Source: Rhizodiscina lignyota (taxonomy: Eukaryota; Ascomycota; Dothideomycetes; Aulographales; Rhizodiscinaceae). From it: DNA of 64,000 nt. The number at the start of each line of letters is the position of its first letter. The stretch's first letter is position 1. Location: positions 525,783 to 589,782 of the forward strand of contig ML978122.1 of assembly GCA_010015805.1 (NCBI GenBank), written 5' to 3'. Positions 12,356-23,359 of this stretch are shown here, piece by piece. A model generated the notes under the pieces. The model ran no database searches, was not told where the DNA came from, and saw only the letters and a program-made list of their open reading frames with translations. The position numbers were made by a program, and so were the translations under genes.

Positions 12356-13981
12356 TTATGTTCCGACCGAGCCGGAGTTGTCCGCACAGTCGAAGGCACC
12401 TCCAATCAGACCAGAAGCGTACGCATCAATGATCTGCTGAACCACGCCGTAAGTACCACCACCGAGGATGAACAGACCAAGGGCGATCATGCCCCAGTGC
12501 ATCAGCCAATAGGCCTTGAACAAAACGTTGCCCTTCCAGTAATCCCAGTGGTCATAAAGCCACAGCCAAGCTGGCAAGCAAATGGCCATCGGAGCGAAGC
12601 AGACGCTGCCAGTGAGGGCAATGAGGAAACTGAAGATTGGTACGGCCTCGCAGATGATAAATGCAACCGCTGCAAGTCCGATGACGGTACCAAGCCAGGT
12701 GGCCCAGTGAATGACGGTGTTATGTTGGAGATGGCGCGAGTCTCTCAGAATACGAACGAAGACGTATTTGGAAGCGACATGGAGATACAGGCACGCGGAC
12801 ACTATGAGACCAACAAGACCGATGGCGTAGGAGACGATCTTGACGGTGTGTCCAGCGCTACCGATAGACGGGTTGGCAACATACTGGCCGCACCTTCTGA
12901 GTGTTAGCACAAATCTGAGGTGCTTCTCGTTTTTGGAGAACTTACCATCTATACACAACCAGGGCAAAAGTCAAGTAGGATGCTTGCACAAGAGCCATGC
13001 ACCAGTAGACGGCCTTGTTGTACTCCTTGGGATTGCGCATCTCCGAAATCACAGGGAGGAAAGCAGAAGTTCCAGCTGATGAGACGAAGATTGTGGCGGT
13101 GGCCGTCATACCGTCGACGAAAGTCGTGCTAGGGGGTACCGCAAACCAACCAAGGTCATAATCACCTGTTGGGGGTGCTGTCGCTGGTCGGGTCCTCGTT
13201 GTCACAGCGATGCTACTCATCGTCAGCAATGGAAGCACTATTATTGTAAACACCAGTTTGACTTACACAACAATGAAGACTGCCGCGTAAATGGAAAAGA
13301 ATCCAGCATAAGTAAGCCATCCGATTTGGTGGAACTTTCGGACGCTAGCAGCAAGGACGACAATGACCGTAGCGACAAATGTGAACCAGACCGTGCAAGC
13401 TTTTGAGATATTAGCTTTAGCCACTGTTGAATGTGTCTCGATGAACTCACCTCCGTGCGTGGAGAAAACATTCAGTGCGATGGAGACACCCAAAATGCCA
13501 GAGCCAGTGCAGAGGACATATGCGACGATGAAAAGCAAGCCAACGACTTCCCTGAGTACCTTTCCGCCAAGAACGTTCGCCATGTCGGCGATACTATGGC
13601 AGCCAGCATGACGATTTCTGAAATTTCCTTGAACGATTGCAGTGTAGGTGTTCAAGAGACCCCAACCAATCACGGAGAAGCCACCACCAACTGCTCCAAG
13701 AGAGAACATCGCCGTCGGGATACTAAGCACACCAGTCGCGAAGATGACTGCAAACTGGTTAGCAATAATTGCGATTCATAGTCAAGACAGTTCTCACCCT
13801 TCAAGAAGATAATGGACGCCTTTTGCCATGATACAGTACGGAAGTCAACAACATCTTCACCCTTCTTGAAGACTTCGAATTCGTTCTCGATCTCTTTGTC
13901 GTAGATGATATCCTCCGCGTCACCCATGCTGATGCTCCGTCTGTGGATGCTCCCAATGCTTCCATCTTTTTCGCCCGTCAT
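12356..13981 (-). CDS. AAAP-family amino-acid permease (Mtr-like)
   Basis: Plasma-membrane proton symporter of the amino acid/auxin permease family, like the neutral amino-acid permease Mtr of Neurospora. Five exons (13981-13798, 13747-13451, 13399-13267, 13212-12946, 12893-12356) join to 472 residues. A hydrophilic acidic N-terminus of about 55 residues precedes the first membrane segment, with the family motif IFATGVLSIPTAMFSLGAV. About eleven membrane spans follow, including the conserved WCGQYVANPSIGSAG, itself made by splicing. Introns are 50-54 bp. Lying among amidases and ring-opening hydrolases, it may import the pathway substrate or an amino acid. It converges with the oxygenase gene ending at 12082. 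Confidence 0.9.
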
Positions 13982-15681
13982 CTTGTCGACGTTGTATTAG
14001 AGTACAATGTAAAAGTTGAACAAGGGCGAAGCCAAAGAAAATAGTGTCGTGAGGTTCGAACCGTTCGCGCGGGTCAGGCCAAACCTTCAAACGGATACCT
14101 CGAACTATGTACTAAACGGCGCGTCTCCCAACAGAGGGGTTCGTATCTAGGCCCTTGATAGCGAGGTGCGGCAGCCCATGCGCCTTATGCTTGTGTGCCT
14201 GCTTGGACAAGCCATGGCGGACAAGCATATCTACAGTGCTGACCGGGTTCATTCAACCTGGGGGAGGGATTAGCCACTTTGCACGTGGAGATGAGCGATT
14301 ATGGGAAGGAATGCCCTTATCGGTGGCATTAGTCTCAAACCGCAATTGAGCGCTGTCGTGAAAATGACAAGGGTAGATATCGCCGAGAACTCGTTGATGT
14401 ACAGGACTTCGGCAGTCTTCCGAAAAGGGAACGAGATATATTGTTGATAAGAACGGTGTTCCAAAACGACTGCATGCTCCCGCAGGATTCCGCAGGCTAT
14501 TTTCCAAATGTATTAGGAGACGACAGGCGAACAGGAAGTCCGACGGAGATGGGAATCATGGATGATAAGAAGGGAGGTCTAACCTCTTCAGCGTAAGACT
14601 CCTCTTAGTGGGGACTGCCTAGGCCTGATACAGTAAAGCGCAAGAGGACCAAAACGTAGTTAGAGTTGAACAAAACATTATCAAAGATTTGAAACGGTGT
14701 CTCTGGAGGATGGTTAGCAGGGGCTGAGATCCAGGAAACAAGCAAGCGAACGTCGATCATTCAGGCATGTTGCCTAAAGTCTCCTACTAAATTAAGATTT
14801 ATTTCTAAACTCGACAGAAGTCCACGCGAGAACTCAATCTCTCCCAAAGTTCCAGCCTCAAAGATATTGGAATTATTCCAGCTGCTATCTCTGTGGGTCT
14901 CGAAAATGCTGAGACTCGGCCAGTCGTGGACCGGGAAATTCTAGACTCATCGCACGACATGCGAATATTGGCCGGGAGGTGGCTAGCCATGATGCCACGA
15001 GTCCGCACTGCGCATGCATTCCTGCAGGTCCTGTGGCTGGTTGGAAGCGTTATCTGAACGTTCCCAGGCGCCACTCTCTCGGTTAATGTCGTATCTTTAT
15101 CTGGAGTTCCAAATGGTGAAGAAGTTCCAAAATCATACGTCCAGAACTGATAGTCCAAAAGAGGTAATTCCGATGAATTCGCCGAGGACTTGAGTCGTTC
15201 ACTCGCTCGCATAAACGTAAGTCGAGACAAAGATGGGCGGGGAAGCTTAACTCTCCCGCCGCAGGTTCCCCGCACAATGTGAATGCGCTTATTAATGGTT
15301 TGCTATCAGGGTGTGGGCCGGAAGCACTGGGGAGCGCGGAAGGCGCTTGTTCGCGTCAATATCAGAACAACCTGTCAGACTAAGCCCTAGCGAGCATCGC
15401 CTGTCAACATCCTATCATACGACCAGTCACACGGCGTGAGTGTCTCAACATATGAGGGACTATTCGAGTTGTTCTAGACTCCGCTCCAAGGGTGAACGAA
15501 GTGGCTGGGCCCAAAGATAGTAGCTGGGCATCAACATCAACATCAACACCATCGCCTAGGAACAATAGCGCGCTTTTAGTACGTTCTTAATGAATAATGC
15601 TCTCTCAAAGTATCTCGCAGTGCTTTGAAACTGATATCCATATCCCCACTGGCCATTTGATACCTTTTTTTGTTCCGTTGA
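13982..15681. other. 1.7-kb intergenic stretch, no supported gene
   Basis: The longest open frame (14805-15275, minus strand) has biased composition, no recognisable motif and no plausible splice partners. A short CATCAA triplet run lies near 15527-15550. The part next to 13981 should hold the permease promoter. Confidence 0.5.
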
Positions 15682-16806
15682 TCAAGCGCCACCCGTTCTG
15701 CTACCCGGCTTGTACGGGAACTTCTCCTTGTAGTGTTTCGCGATATTTCGTCTCGTAGTCACCCAGACATCGGGTTTGTCGTTGACGTACTTCATGAAAT
15801 TTCGTAGCGCCTCTGCTCTTCCAGCTTTGCCTGATATCCTCGAGTGTAGGGGAATGTTCATCAGTTTTCCTCCTTCTCGGTACAGCATGTCAAACGTGCT
15901 CTTCAGGTACTGCTCGTACAACTGGCCGGCGCTGGTGACGAAGCCCGGAGACATGTGGAATTTGCCGTCATTGCAATCATAGTTGTAGGGGACTACGAGC
16001 ATGCCTTTTCGCTCATTCTCTGGCAGGGAAGCCTCCCAAGGGAGATCTACCCAATACGGCACATCGTCGTTGTACGCTTCGGAGCTGTAGAGCAATTCTG
16101 AACCGCACTCTTTCCACACGATGGGGCAGAGCGCGTGTGTATTTGGAGTGCCACGGCCGAAGTAGAAGCCTACTGGCATCTCTCCGGTCGCCTGCTTCAG
16201 CGTCATGATGGTGTCCTTGATGTATTTCTTGTCTGCCTCGAGGTCATAGTCCCAGAATTCGAGCCACCGGTAACCTGCAGATCATACAGTCAGTCCTGTC
16301 ATATTGTGATTATGCCCGAGAATTGGTCTGGTATAGAGAATGTGGACAATCTTACCATGCGCGCCAATTTCGTGACCTTCCCGAATACATGCTTTTGAGA
16401 AGGGCTCATTCCGCTCCATAGCTTTGGCAATAGCCCAAATTGTCATTTGCCATCCAAACTCCTTCATCAGCCGCATTATACGCCACACTCCGGATCGACT
16501 ACCGTATTCAAAGTCATGCTCGGTATTTAGGTGCCTGCCTCCCGTCTTGACACCTCCAGCGGATCCCTTCTCCCACAAGTAGGGCTCCATAACATCATCT
16601 CCATCCGCAACGTTGCGCTCACCACCCTCTTCGTAGTTCAGGATGAACGAAACCGCTATGCGAGCGCCGTTCGGCCATTGGGGATCGTGTGACTCTTCTC
16701 CGAATCCTATGCGTCTTTTAGTTACAACTCCTCTGCCAGCTGGATGATAGATCGGCTCACCTATGAAGTCCCGCGGAATTTGACAGTTCTCTTCAACATG
16801 GACCAT
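15682..16806 (-). CDS. PuuE / cyclic-imidase-like polysaccharide-deacetylase-fold hydrolase
   Basis: Hydrolase of the NodB/polysaccharide-deacetylase fold. It belongs to the subgroup that opens cyclic ureides or imides (PuuE allantoinase; the family of fungal cyclic imide hydrolase HxnM) rather than chitin. Exons 16806-16761, 16706-16356 and 16274-15682 join to 329 residues, the size of PuuE. Key segments are RDFIGFGEESHDPQWPNG (made by splicing), VSFILNYEEGGE, HDFEYGSRSGVWR and EIGAHGYRWLEF, the last also crossing an intron. The bulk matches PuuE-type order, with YFGRGTPNT and a C-terminal IPLHSRISGKAGR. The start follows from the RDFxG motif position. It is divergent from the amidase at 17193, which could act on its open-chain amide product. 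Confidence 0.85.
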
Positions 16807-17192
16807 GATGGGCAACAAATTACATGAACTGAATGAAATTCAATCTACTTACCAGTATGAAAATCTCAAGGTAAATCTACTTTCATTGCTCCGGTGGTTA
16901 TCGGCTACTACTGGATCGAGGAATGAGCGAAGACGGAGCTACCCTGGTTCTCGAAGGAGCTATGACACAACAAAATCCAACGACGTACATCTCTTTCCCT
17001 TATCGCGGACGTCAGGCTTCGCCTGGGATACACACGTCAACATACTCTTCCGCAATAACCGAAGTCACGATGCGAATTCGGCGGTACACCAGCAGTGGGA
17101 CGACTTAGCCTGGAACGCGATGATCCGAAGATGCCGAGAAATGCCCAAGTATCGCGGCGCGTCATGGTGTTCGAGGACAGACGCGTCGTACA
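16807..17192. promoter_or_regulatory. Divergent promoter region between PuuE-like gene and second amidase
   Basis: 386 bases separate the start codons of two divergently read hydrolase genes. Shared control is plausible from geometry alone. No specific operator could be defined. Confidence 0.4.
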
Positions 17193-18971
17193 ATGTCTGT
17201 CTTTTCAGTGACACCTAAGGATGGTAATCCTGTCTCTGCGGCAGTCCTCGATGACTGCTGCAAGACGTTGGGGGTCACTGTCAAAGAAGATGAGCACGAG
17301 GACTACCGGAAGCTGCTCGCAGTCTTCCACGAATCGGCTGAAGAGCTGATGGCCCTGCCAGGTAATGATCGAAAGTCCAATTGTAGAATAATTTAATACT
17401 GACGATGTAGATTATGAACCTCCTGTGGACCTCGAGAGATTCCCTCGCAGAAACCTTCATTTCCCCGACAAGAAGGATAACGAATATGGTGCCTGGGCAT
17501 GGAAGTTCGACCTCAAAGACATTAGGCCTTCGATGACCAAGGGGCTATTAGCCGGGAAGAGACTTGCTTTAAAGGACAACATAGCTGTCAAAGATGTCCC
17601 AATGCTTGTTGGTACAGATTTCTTCAAGGGTTTTGTGCCGGTGAGATGCAATGATTATACTTGATATCCCCCGAATCCAAGACTAATAGGTATGAATTCA
17701 GACCACCGATGCTACTGTTGTCACGCGCATTCTCGAGGCCGGGGGTCACATCTTGGGCAAGGCCGTATGCGAGAACATGTGTCACAGCGGGACATCACAC
17801 TCGGCGGCCACTGGTGTGGTCGAGAATCCACATGTGAAAGGTTACAGCTCAGGAGGCAGTTCAAGTGGCAGCGGTGTGCTTGTTTCGTTGGGCGAAGTGG
17901 ACATGGCAATCGGTGCAGACCAAGGCGGCTCTGTCCGAATACCCAGCTGCAATTGTGGCATTGTTGGACTCAAGCCGACATTCGGGCTCATTCCCTACAC
18001 AGCTTGCGGCTCGAATGAGCCAACCAACGACCATCTGGGCCCAATGACGAAATCCGTGCTCGATAATGCGTATCTTCTTCAGGCAATTGCAGGCAATGAC
18101 AACATCGATGATCGAAGTTTCGCTGCTCCGCATCCTCAGAATATACCCAGATACGGTGATAATCTGGCGAGACGCCCCAATCCCACGAATCTGAAGGGCA
18201 TGCGGTTTGGCATCATCTCTGAGTCTCTTACAAGTGCAGTCGTAGATCCTCGCGTAAAGGCCACCATCCTCGCAGCTGCGGAGACATTCAAGAAGCTCGG
18301 TGCAGAAGTCATCGAGGTCAGCATCCCAATCCACAAGAAAGGGACTGCGATCTGGACGTAAGACCATAAATTTACTCCGATCATATGGCCACACACGCTG
18401 ACATGATATGAACAGTGGCGTCAGCAAAGTGGGCGGCTACCTTGCCAAGTCATCTGGCCCGTTCGGACGCCGTGGCTACCAAATGATCGATCTGCAACAG
18501 CGCATGTGGCCATTGAGGCAGGAAGGCTGGGACAATGCATACGTCTCGACGAAGAACATATACTTGAACGGAGTCTATGCTCTGACTGCATTCCCCGAAT
18601 TATTATCGAAGGCAACGAATCTTTCCAGGCAACTCAGAGACTCGTATGACGCCGTTCTCAGCGACGTCGACCTCTTGCTCACTCCAACACTACCTTATGT
18701 CGCGACCAGCCACAGCGCTCCCGATGCCACTCCACTGGACCAGATTGCGAAGCAAGTCGGGCTCACCAGCTCGACCGCTCAATTCAATCAGACTGGGCAC
18801 CCTGCACTTACGCTGCCATGCGGCATGCTGGAGGTCCTAGAAGGACCCGAGAAGGGTTCTGGGAAGAAACTTCCGGTGGGCTTGCAGATCATCGGAAAAT
18901 GGTGGGATGAAGAGACTGTGTACAAAGCAGCATATGCATGGGAGCTGTCCAGCGATTGGAAGAATTTGTAA
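17193..18971 (+). CDS. Amidase-signature family hydrolase (second of two)
   Basis: Amide hydrolase, cytosolic, substrate unknown. Exons 17193-17361, 17411-17640, 17702-18357 and 18416-18971 join to 536 residues. The catalytic triad is complete: the lysine of LALKDN, the cis-serine of GYSSGGSSSGSG, and the nucleophile of GADQGGSVRIPSCNCG. The C-terminal KLPVGLQIIGKWWDEETVY segment is typical. It shares overall order with the amidase at 8102 but is clearly diverged, with different spacing, so the two probably act on different amides. Introns are 49-61 bp with standard donors. Its place opposite the cyclic-imidase-like gene suggests it cleaves the amide left after ring opening, as HxnN is thought to do in nicotinate breakdown. 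That role is inferred. Confidence 0.9.
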
Positions 18972-19425
18972 TGAGATTAGACCTAGTGAGCCTCTGTTCA
19001 CAGTTTTCTCACGCGAATACTGTAGTTTGGCTCTTAGATGATAAATGAGAACTTTATGCGTCATGGACTCATGCATCAAGGGACCTCTTTGCCCTTTCGC
19101 TTATTCAGTGTCAACCGTGAGATTCTCCTGCGTACTTTCCTCGAAATTGAAGCCACGCCGCAAGTGTCTGTTTGACGGTTGCAGAAGAATTGCATCGCAG
19201 CGAAGAGTAGCTGTTCTAGCTTCTAGCTCAGCCAAATGGAATTTTTTAGTCATATCTTAGTCACGCAGTGTTCGCCCTCAATATGAAATTCCGGGCGACT
19301 GCAATTTGCACTTTCTTTCATTCTCCGATTAAAAATGGGATATCCGTGATTTCCCTACTACCAAGACGATCTTTCTGTGTCACGCCAATACTTTCCTTTC
19401 CAATGAAATCGCGTGCCGTATTACA
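18972..19425. other. Intergenic, no gene seen
   Basis: 454 bases between two same-strand genes. They should hold the amidase 3' region and the promoter of the downstream SDR gene. No motif stands out. Confidence 0.5.
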
Positions 19426-20214
19426 ATGACAGAAAGCAAGACAAATATCTTGATCACTGGGGCCGCATCCGGGATTGGATTATGCTTCCTTGAACATTTC
19501 CGAAGACAAGCGAATACATGGACTATCGCCGTTGATAGAATGGAGATCCCAATCAGCAGGACTTTAGATGACTCTTGGATGAGCGTTCACGCAGATCTTA
19601 CAGACGAGATTTCGCTCCGGAACGTAATGCGAGAAATTGGCGATATCCCAATTCATCTCGTGATACATAGCGCTGGCATTAGAGGCCTCATGCCGCCAGT
19701 CTCCGAAGTAAACGATGTGCCGAGCAGAGAGACATGGCAAGCGATAACCACCTCGAAATTGGTGGAGACCTTCAATATCAACACGGCCGCAACCTTCTCG
19801 TTGCTGAAGATGCTAATGGGCCGCCTCATTTGGGCTGGCACGAATGATGTTTGGATGGCCGATGAGAATGGACATCCAACGGCTCGCTGTCCTTGGGTTT
19901 TCGCTCCGAAAGTTGTCATCATGACATCTCGAATGGGATCAGTCTCTTACAACTCGGTTGGTGGAGCATATGCGTATCGCGCTAGCAAAGCTGCACTTAA
20001 TGCAATCGTTAAGAGCTTCAGCATAGACATGCCGGAAATACTGTTTGCCTTAGTACATCCGGGCAGAGTAGAGACTGGCCTTGTCGAATTCAAAGAGGAG
20101 AGGGCAATGGGAGCTGAGGAGAGCGTTGGAGACATGCTGAAGCTTATTGAGCGCCTTGAGCTTAAAGACAGCGGAAGATTCATGGACAGATTTGGAGAAG
20201 ATATTGGGTGGTGA
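19426..20214 (+). CDS. Short-chain dehydrogenase/reductase (SDR), intronless
   Basis: NAD(P)-dependent oxidoreductase of 262 residues in a single exon. The cofactor motif is ITGAASGIG at residues 10-18 (TGxxxGIG). The usual NNAG is replaced by HSAG (VIHSAGIRG), as in several C-factor-like SDRs. The catalytic set is a serine in IMTSRMGS and YRASK for YxxxK. An HPGRVETGL segment after the active site is typical of this branch (the more common form is HPGWVxT). A 30-residue insertion in the middle (RLIWAGTNDVWMADENG) is unusual and may shape the substrate pocket. It lies downstream of the amidase on the same strand and is a candidate ketoreductase of the local pathway. Confidence 0.88.
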   Translation: MTESKTNILITGAASGIGLCFLEHFRRQANTWTIAVDRMEIPISRTLDDSWMSVHADLTDEISLRNVMREIGDIPIHLVIHSAGIRGLMPPVSEVNDVPSRETWQAITTSKLVETFNINTAATFSLLKMLMGRLIWAGTNDVWMADENGHPTARCPWVFAPKVVIMTSRMGSVSYNSVGGAYAYRASKAALNAIVKSFSIDMPEILFALVHPGRVETGLVEFKEERAMGAEESVGDMLKLIERLELKDSGRFMDRFGEDIGW

Positions 20215-20236
20215 AACGGCAGGCGTTCCATCTACG

Positions 20237-20510
20237 TTCACCTTCTTCCGCAGGGCTCGCACTGTGCGCGAAATTCGACCTATATTCGAATTTCACCTTC
20301 TTCTACGGAGCTTGCGCTATGTACGCAAGTTGGCCTGTATTCAAAGTTTACCTTCTTCGAAGAAGTTCGCAATATGCGCACACATTACACGATGTACCGA
20401 CTCACCTCGCGCGAACTATCTCGCACTACGCATGGATGTTAGACTATTTGCGGAGTTCATCTTCTTCGAGGGAGCTCACACTGCTACTATATGGATCCAG
20501 CTCACTGTTC
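20237..20510. repeat. Degenerate 55-bp tandem repeat, about five units
   Basis: Units begin at about 20237, 20292, 20347, 20401 and 20456. Each opens with a TTCACCTTCTTC-like box (TTTACC or TTCATC in later units), followed by a GAGCTCGCACT-like box. Unit 4 is the most degenerate. The spacing of the clear units is exactly 55 bp. The array starts 22 bp after the SDR stop codon, so it may lie in the 3' untranslated region. Confidence 0.7.
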
Positions 20511-21102
20511 ACATACCCCAGCCAATCTACATAGACGACCAGGTTTCTTTGTACATAAACGTCCACGGGCGCCAAGAATTTGGCACCTGCTGCTGCAAGC
20601 AATTGTTCCTTTGTCTTTGGCTTATCACCCCGAGAACTGTTTAATTATATATAGATACATAGAACAAGCTTTACCTTAAATAAACCACTTAGCGGTATCG
20701 TATATCTGAAAGTGAGCGATGTTATTATTACCTACATTCACTTCAACTACGCGTCGATTGATTCGTGTTCCAGTAGATAATTTGTGGTATCTATTCCCTA
20801 TGATTTGTACTTTAAGGAGTAGCAACTACTAAAGGTGGCAAAGTAGTTATATATCTCACTTCGCATGGAGAGCTAATCCCTGACAGAACGGGAGATCGAC
20901 ACAGGGTGCTGGAGCTTTGACATTGGCCCCACGATCATCGGGAGTCGGCATCGGCGCACGGTTGCGAAATACCACCGTCTGCCGTGCTTGCTTTCTAACT
21001 TCGCGACCTGGCCGCCTGGAATTCCAGAGACGGTGTCAGCTATAAGAAGATGAAATTATTCTCTGCTACGTGAAAGCTCACCCTCAATTTTCTCCAGCGA
21101 CA
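20511..21102. other. Intergenic with AT-rich block
   Basis: No gene is seen. Bases 20640-20870 are clearly richer in A and T than the surroundings and contain TATATATAG-type words, perhaps a decayed repeat. The segment after 20900 returns to normal composition and leads into the flavin-reductase-like gene. Confidence 0.4.
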
Positions 21103-21954
21103 ATGTTTTACGAACCGGGAAAGACGGAGCATGGCCTCCCCTATGATCCATTCAAAGTAAGCTCAACAGTAATGTTCTTACGTCTTATTACTCCAATTTA
21201 TATTGCATCATGATTGTTTACGCTGGCTGGCTAGGCATGCGTCGTCCCACGGCCCATTGGCTGGATCTCCACAGTTTCCTCCTCCGGCATATACAACCTA
21301 GCGCCGTTCTCCCAGTTCAATAATCTCACCTTCGACCCTCCATATGTCATGTTCTCCGCAAACCAAACTACCACAAGTATGCGGAAAGACTCCGTCGTCA
21401 ATGCTGAATCCACGGGAAAGTTCTGCTGGAGCTTGGCGACCTGGGATCTGCGAGAGCAGGTCAACATTTCCAGCGAAGAAGTGCCCCCAGACGTCGACGA
21501 ATTTGAGCGCGCAGAGCTTGAGAAAGAGTGGAGCGCGGTGTTGCCCGAAGGCAAAGAGGGCAAGGTGCCAATGGTCAAGGCCAGCCCGGTGAAATTTGAG
21601 TGCTTGTATCATTCCACAGTGCGGTTACCTGGTAACCCACCTATGGGAACTGTAGATGTCATAATTGGCCGTGTGGTGGGGATACATGTGTCAGACGACG
21701 TGATAACAGATGGGAAAGTGGATATCACCAAGACACAACCGATTGCCAGATGTGGATATTATCAGTATGCGGTAGTGAGGGAGACGTTCGACATGATCAT
21801 ACCGGGCATGAATGAGTTGATTAGGAGTGGAATGGAGGGTAGTGCGAAGAAGAACAAGGCAGCAGCAGAAGGATCTCAGATTGCTGAAGTCGGCATCAAT
21901 ACTGCGACGAATGGCCAATCGAAACAGCGCACTCTAGGCGCTCCAAAGGTATGA
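21103..21954 (+). CDS. Flavin-reductase-like FMN-binding split-barrel protein (DIM6/NTAB family)
   Basis: FMN-binding split-barrel protein of 257 residues. Exons 21103-21156 and 21235-21954 are separated by a 78-bp intron. The family signature is VVPRPIGWIST directly after the intron, followed by NLAPFSQFNNLTFDPPYVMFS, which forms the flavin-binding strands. The mid-protein E-rich loop and a conserved KFECLYHSTVRLPGN segment are usual in fungal members. The lysine-rich C-terminal 35 residues look disordered. Such proteins reduce flavin for partner monooxygenases or carry out unknown reductions. It is the last member of the catabolic neighbourhood and may support an oxygenase, but a direct link is not shown by sequence. 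Confidence 0.85.
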
Positions 21955-22132
21955 ACGTAGCTGGGTGAAGAGTAGATTTCTGAGCCAGAAGGCTCGCCAG
22001 GACGATACCCAGTCTTGCGTTGAACCAATCTATACATGAGCGCCATTGTACTCCACGCTACAGGTCCTATCCAAAGCCGGGTGATTTGCACTCATTTATC
22101 GTGTCAGTATCGTGAAACGTGATTCTCATCCA

Positions 22133-22987
22133 TTAAGGCCCCTCTTGACTCTTCGACACCTCGTCGCCAGCATCCACCACGACCCTCCCCAGTGTATCCA
22201 TCCCCCTCCTCAAGCCCTCCACAAGTTGTCCCATGGCAGCTACATTATCACCTCCAAGAGCCTTCCTCTTCATCTCATACATCTGCTCCGCCCTGATCTC
22301 ATGCTCTCTCCTTCCATGCGACGCACTCTCTGCAGCATCCATGCCCTCAACCTTGAGCATCAGTCCCGGAGCCACTCCGTCGTCAGCGGCCTGACTGGCA
22401 TCGAACGTAGGGGCATTCCGTAGGTTTGTGCCGGTAACAGCCCAATCGGCACTCAAACTCTTCGCACTCACCACGCTCTGCCCGTCCGCTGCCATGTCCA
22501 TCAGCACGTATTGCTCCACAACTCCCGGTCGTCGCGGAGGCAGCGCCGCATCTCTTGGCAGCTCATCACCAGCTCTGGTGACGAGCCCTTGGCCTTCTGA
22601 ATCTATTCGTCGTAATGTCGCCGTAGCCACTTCGTCTGCGCCCAGACTCCTCAGACTCGCTGCGGTGATGACCTCTGGATCGTCGTCGCTGAAAACATAA
22701 TGCACGGACGGGTGCGTTACCTCCCGTGTGCCGGCATCTTCGACAATCGCGAAAAAAGGCTGGAAACTTCGCGGAGGACGGAGTTGGTCGTCGGTGACAG
22801 AGATGTAGGGGGCTGCAGATGCGCCGCCGGAGTCGAGACCCGGCGGGAGCGGGAGGTCGTCTTTTAGCGCGGGAGATGCGCGAGCGGAAGAGGTTCGGGA
22901 GGTTGTTCGGGGGTTGTCTTCGTTTGGGAAGACGGATGGGAGGAGAGGTGAGGATGTGGAGTGGCGGTGAGGTTGGTGAGAAGTCAT
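22133..22987 (-). CDS. Conserved-looking fungal protein of unknown function
   Basis: Single-exon frame of 284 residues on the minus strand; family not recognised. The start is the ATG opening MTSHQPHRHST; the frame continues upstream without a better ATG. The first 70 residues are Ser/Pro/Thr-rich and probably disordered. A folded-looking middle (residues about 80-200) contains FFAIVEDAGTREVTHPSVHYVFSDDD as two separate stretches and an RRPGVVEQYVLMDM segment. A helical C-terminus (HEIRAEQMYEMKRKAL, then QLVEGLRRGMDTL) could be a coiled coil. There is no signal peptide or membrane span. Codon use is like its neighbours. Confidence 0.65.
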   Translation of the reverse strand: MTSHQPHRHSTSSPLLPSVFPNEDNPRTTSRTSSARASPALKDDLPLPPGLDSGGASAAPYISVTDDQLRPPRSFQPFFAIVEDAGTREVTHPSVHYVFSDDDPEVITAASLRSLGADEVATATLRRIDSEGQGLVTRAGDELPRDAALPPRRPGVVEQYVLMDMAADGQSVVSAKSLSADWAVTGTNLRNAPTFDASQAADDGVAPGLMLKVEGMDAAESASHGRREHEIRAEQMYEMKRKALGGDNVAAMGQLVEGLRRGMDTLGRVVVDAGDEVSKSQEGP

Positions 22988-23359
22988 TAGATGGAGGTGG
23001 GTGGAGAGTGAGGTGGAGCTGAAGCGATAGTTAATATACAGGTCACGAGACAATCTTGGGACCGTTATCAAGCGGTTTGCTTCTAGCAAAGGGGCTCGAA
23101 ATGTGCACAGCGCATTATTTGTAGCCCTTCTAACTTCTTTCTCTGGTCAACGTCTTTCGCTCATTGCCTTGTGCCTAATGCTTCGATATCAAACAAGTTC
23201 CCAAAGCCAAACACTTGAAAACCACAACCGATTCTATCTGAACTCCACAAAATGCTTGGGTATCATTGTCGTCCCATTAACTCCCAGTTCATGCCATGCG
23301 AAAAGCACCCGTATGTCCATAGTGGGCCTATTATGCAGTTTCTGAGCTCGAAGGCGAGA
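22988..23359. other. Intergenic, no gene seen
   Basis: 372 bases between two minus-strand genes. They include the promoter of the gene ending at 22133 and the 3' region of apc11. Confidence 0.5.

Noticed and set aside
14805-15275. 156-residue minus-strand frame in the 1.7-kb gap
   Set aside because: Composition is Arg/Ser-rich without structure-like pattern, with no motif or splice partner.
15682-16806. Chitin deacetylase
   Set aside because: There is no signal peptide or chitin-binding domain, and the RDFxGFG...NYEEGGE opening is of the PuuE type.
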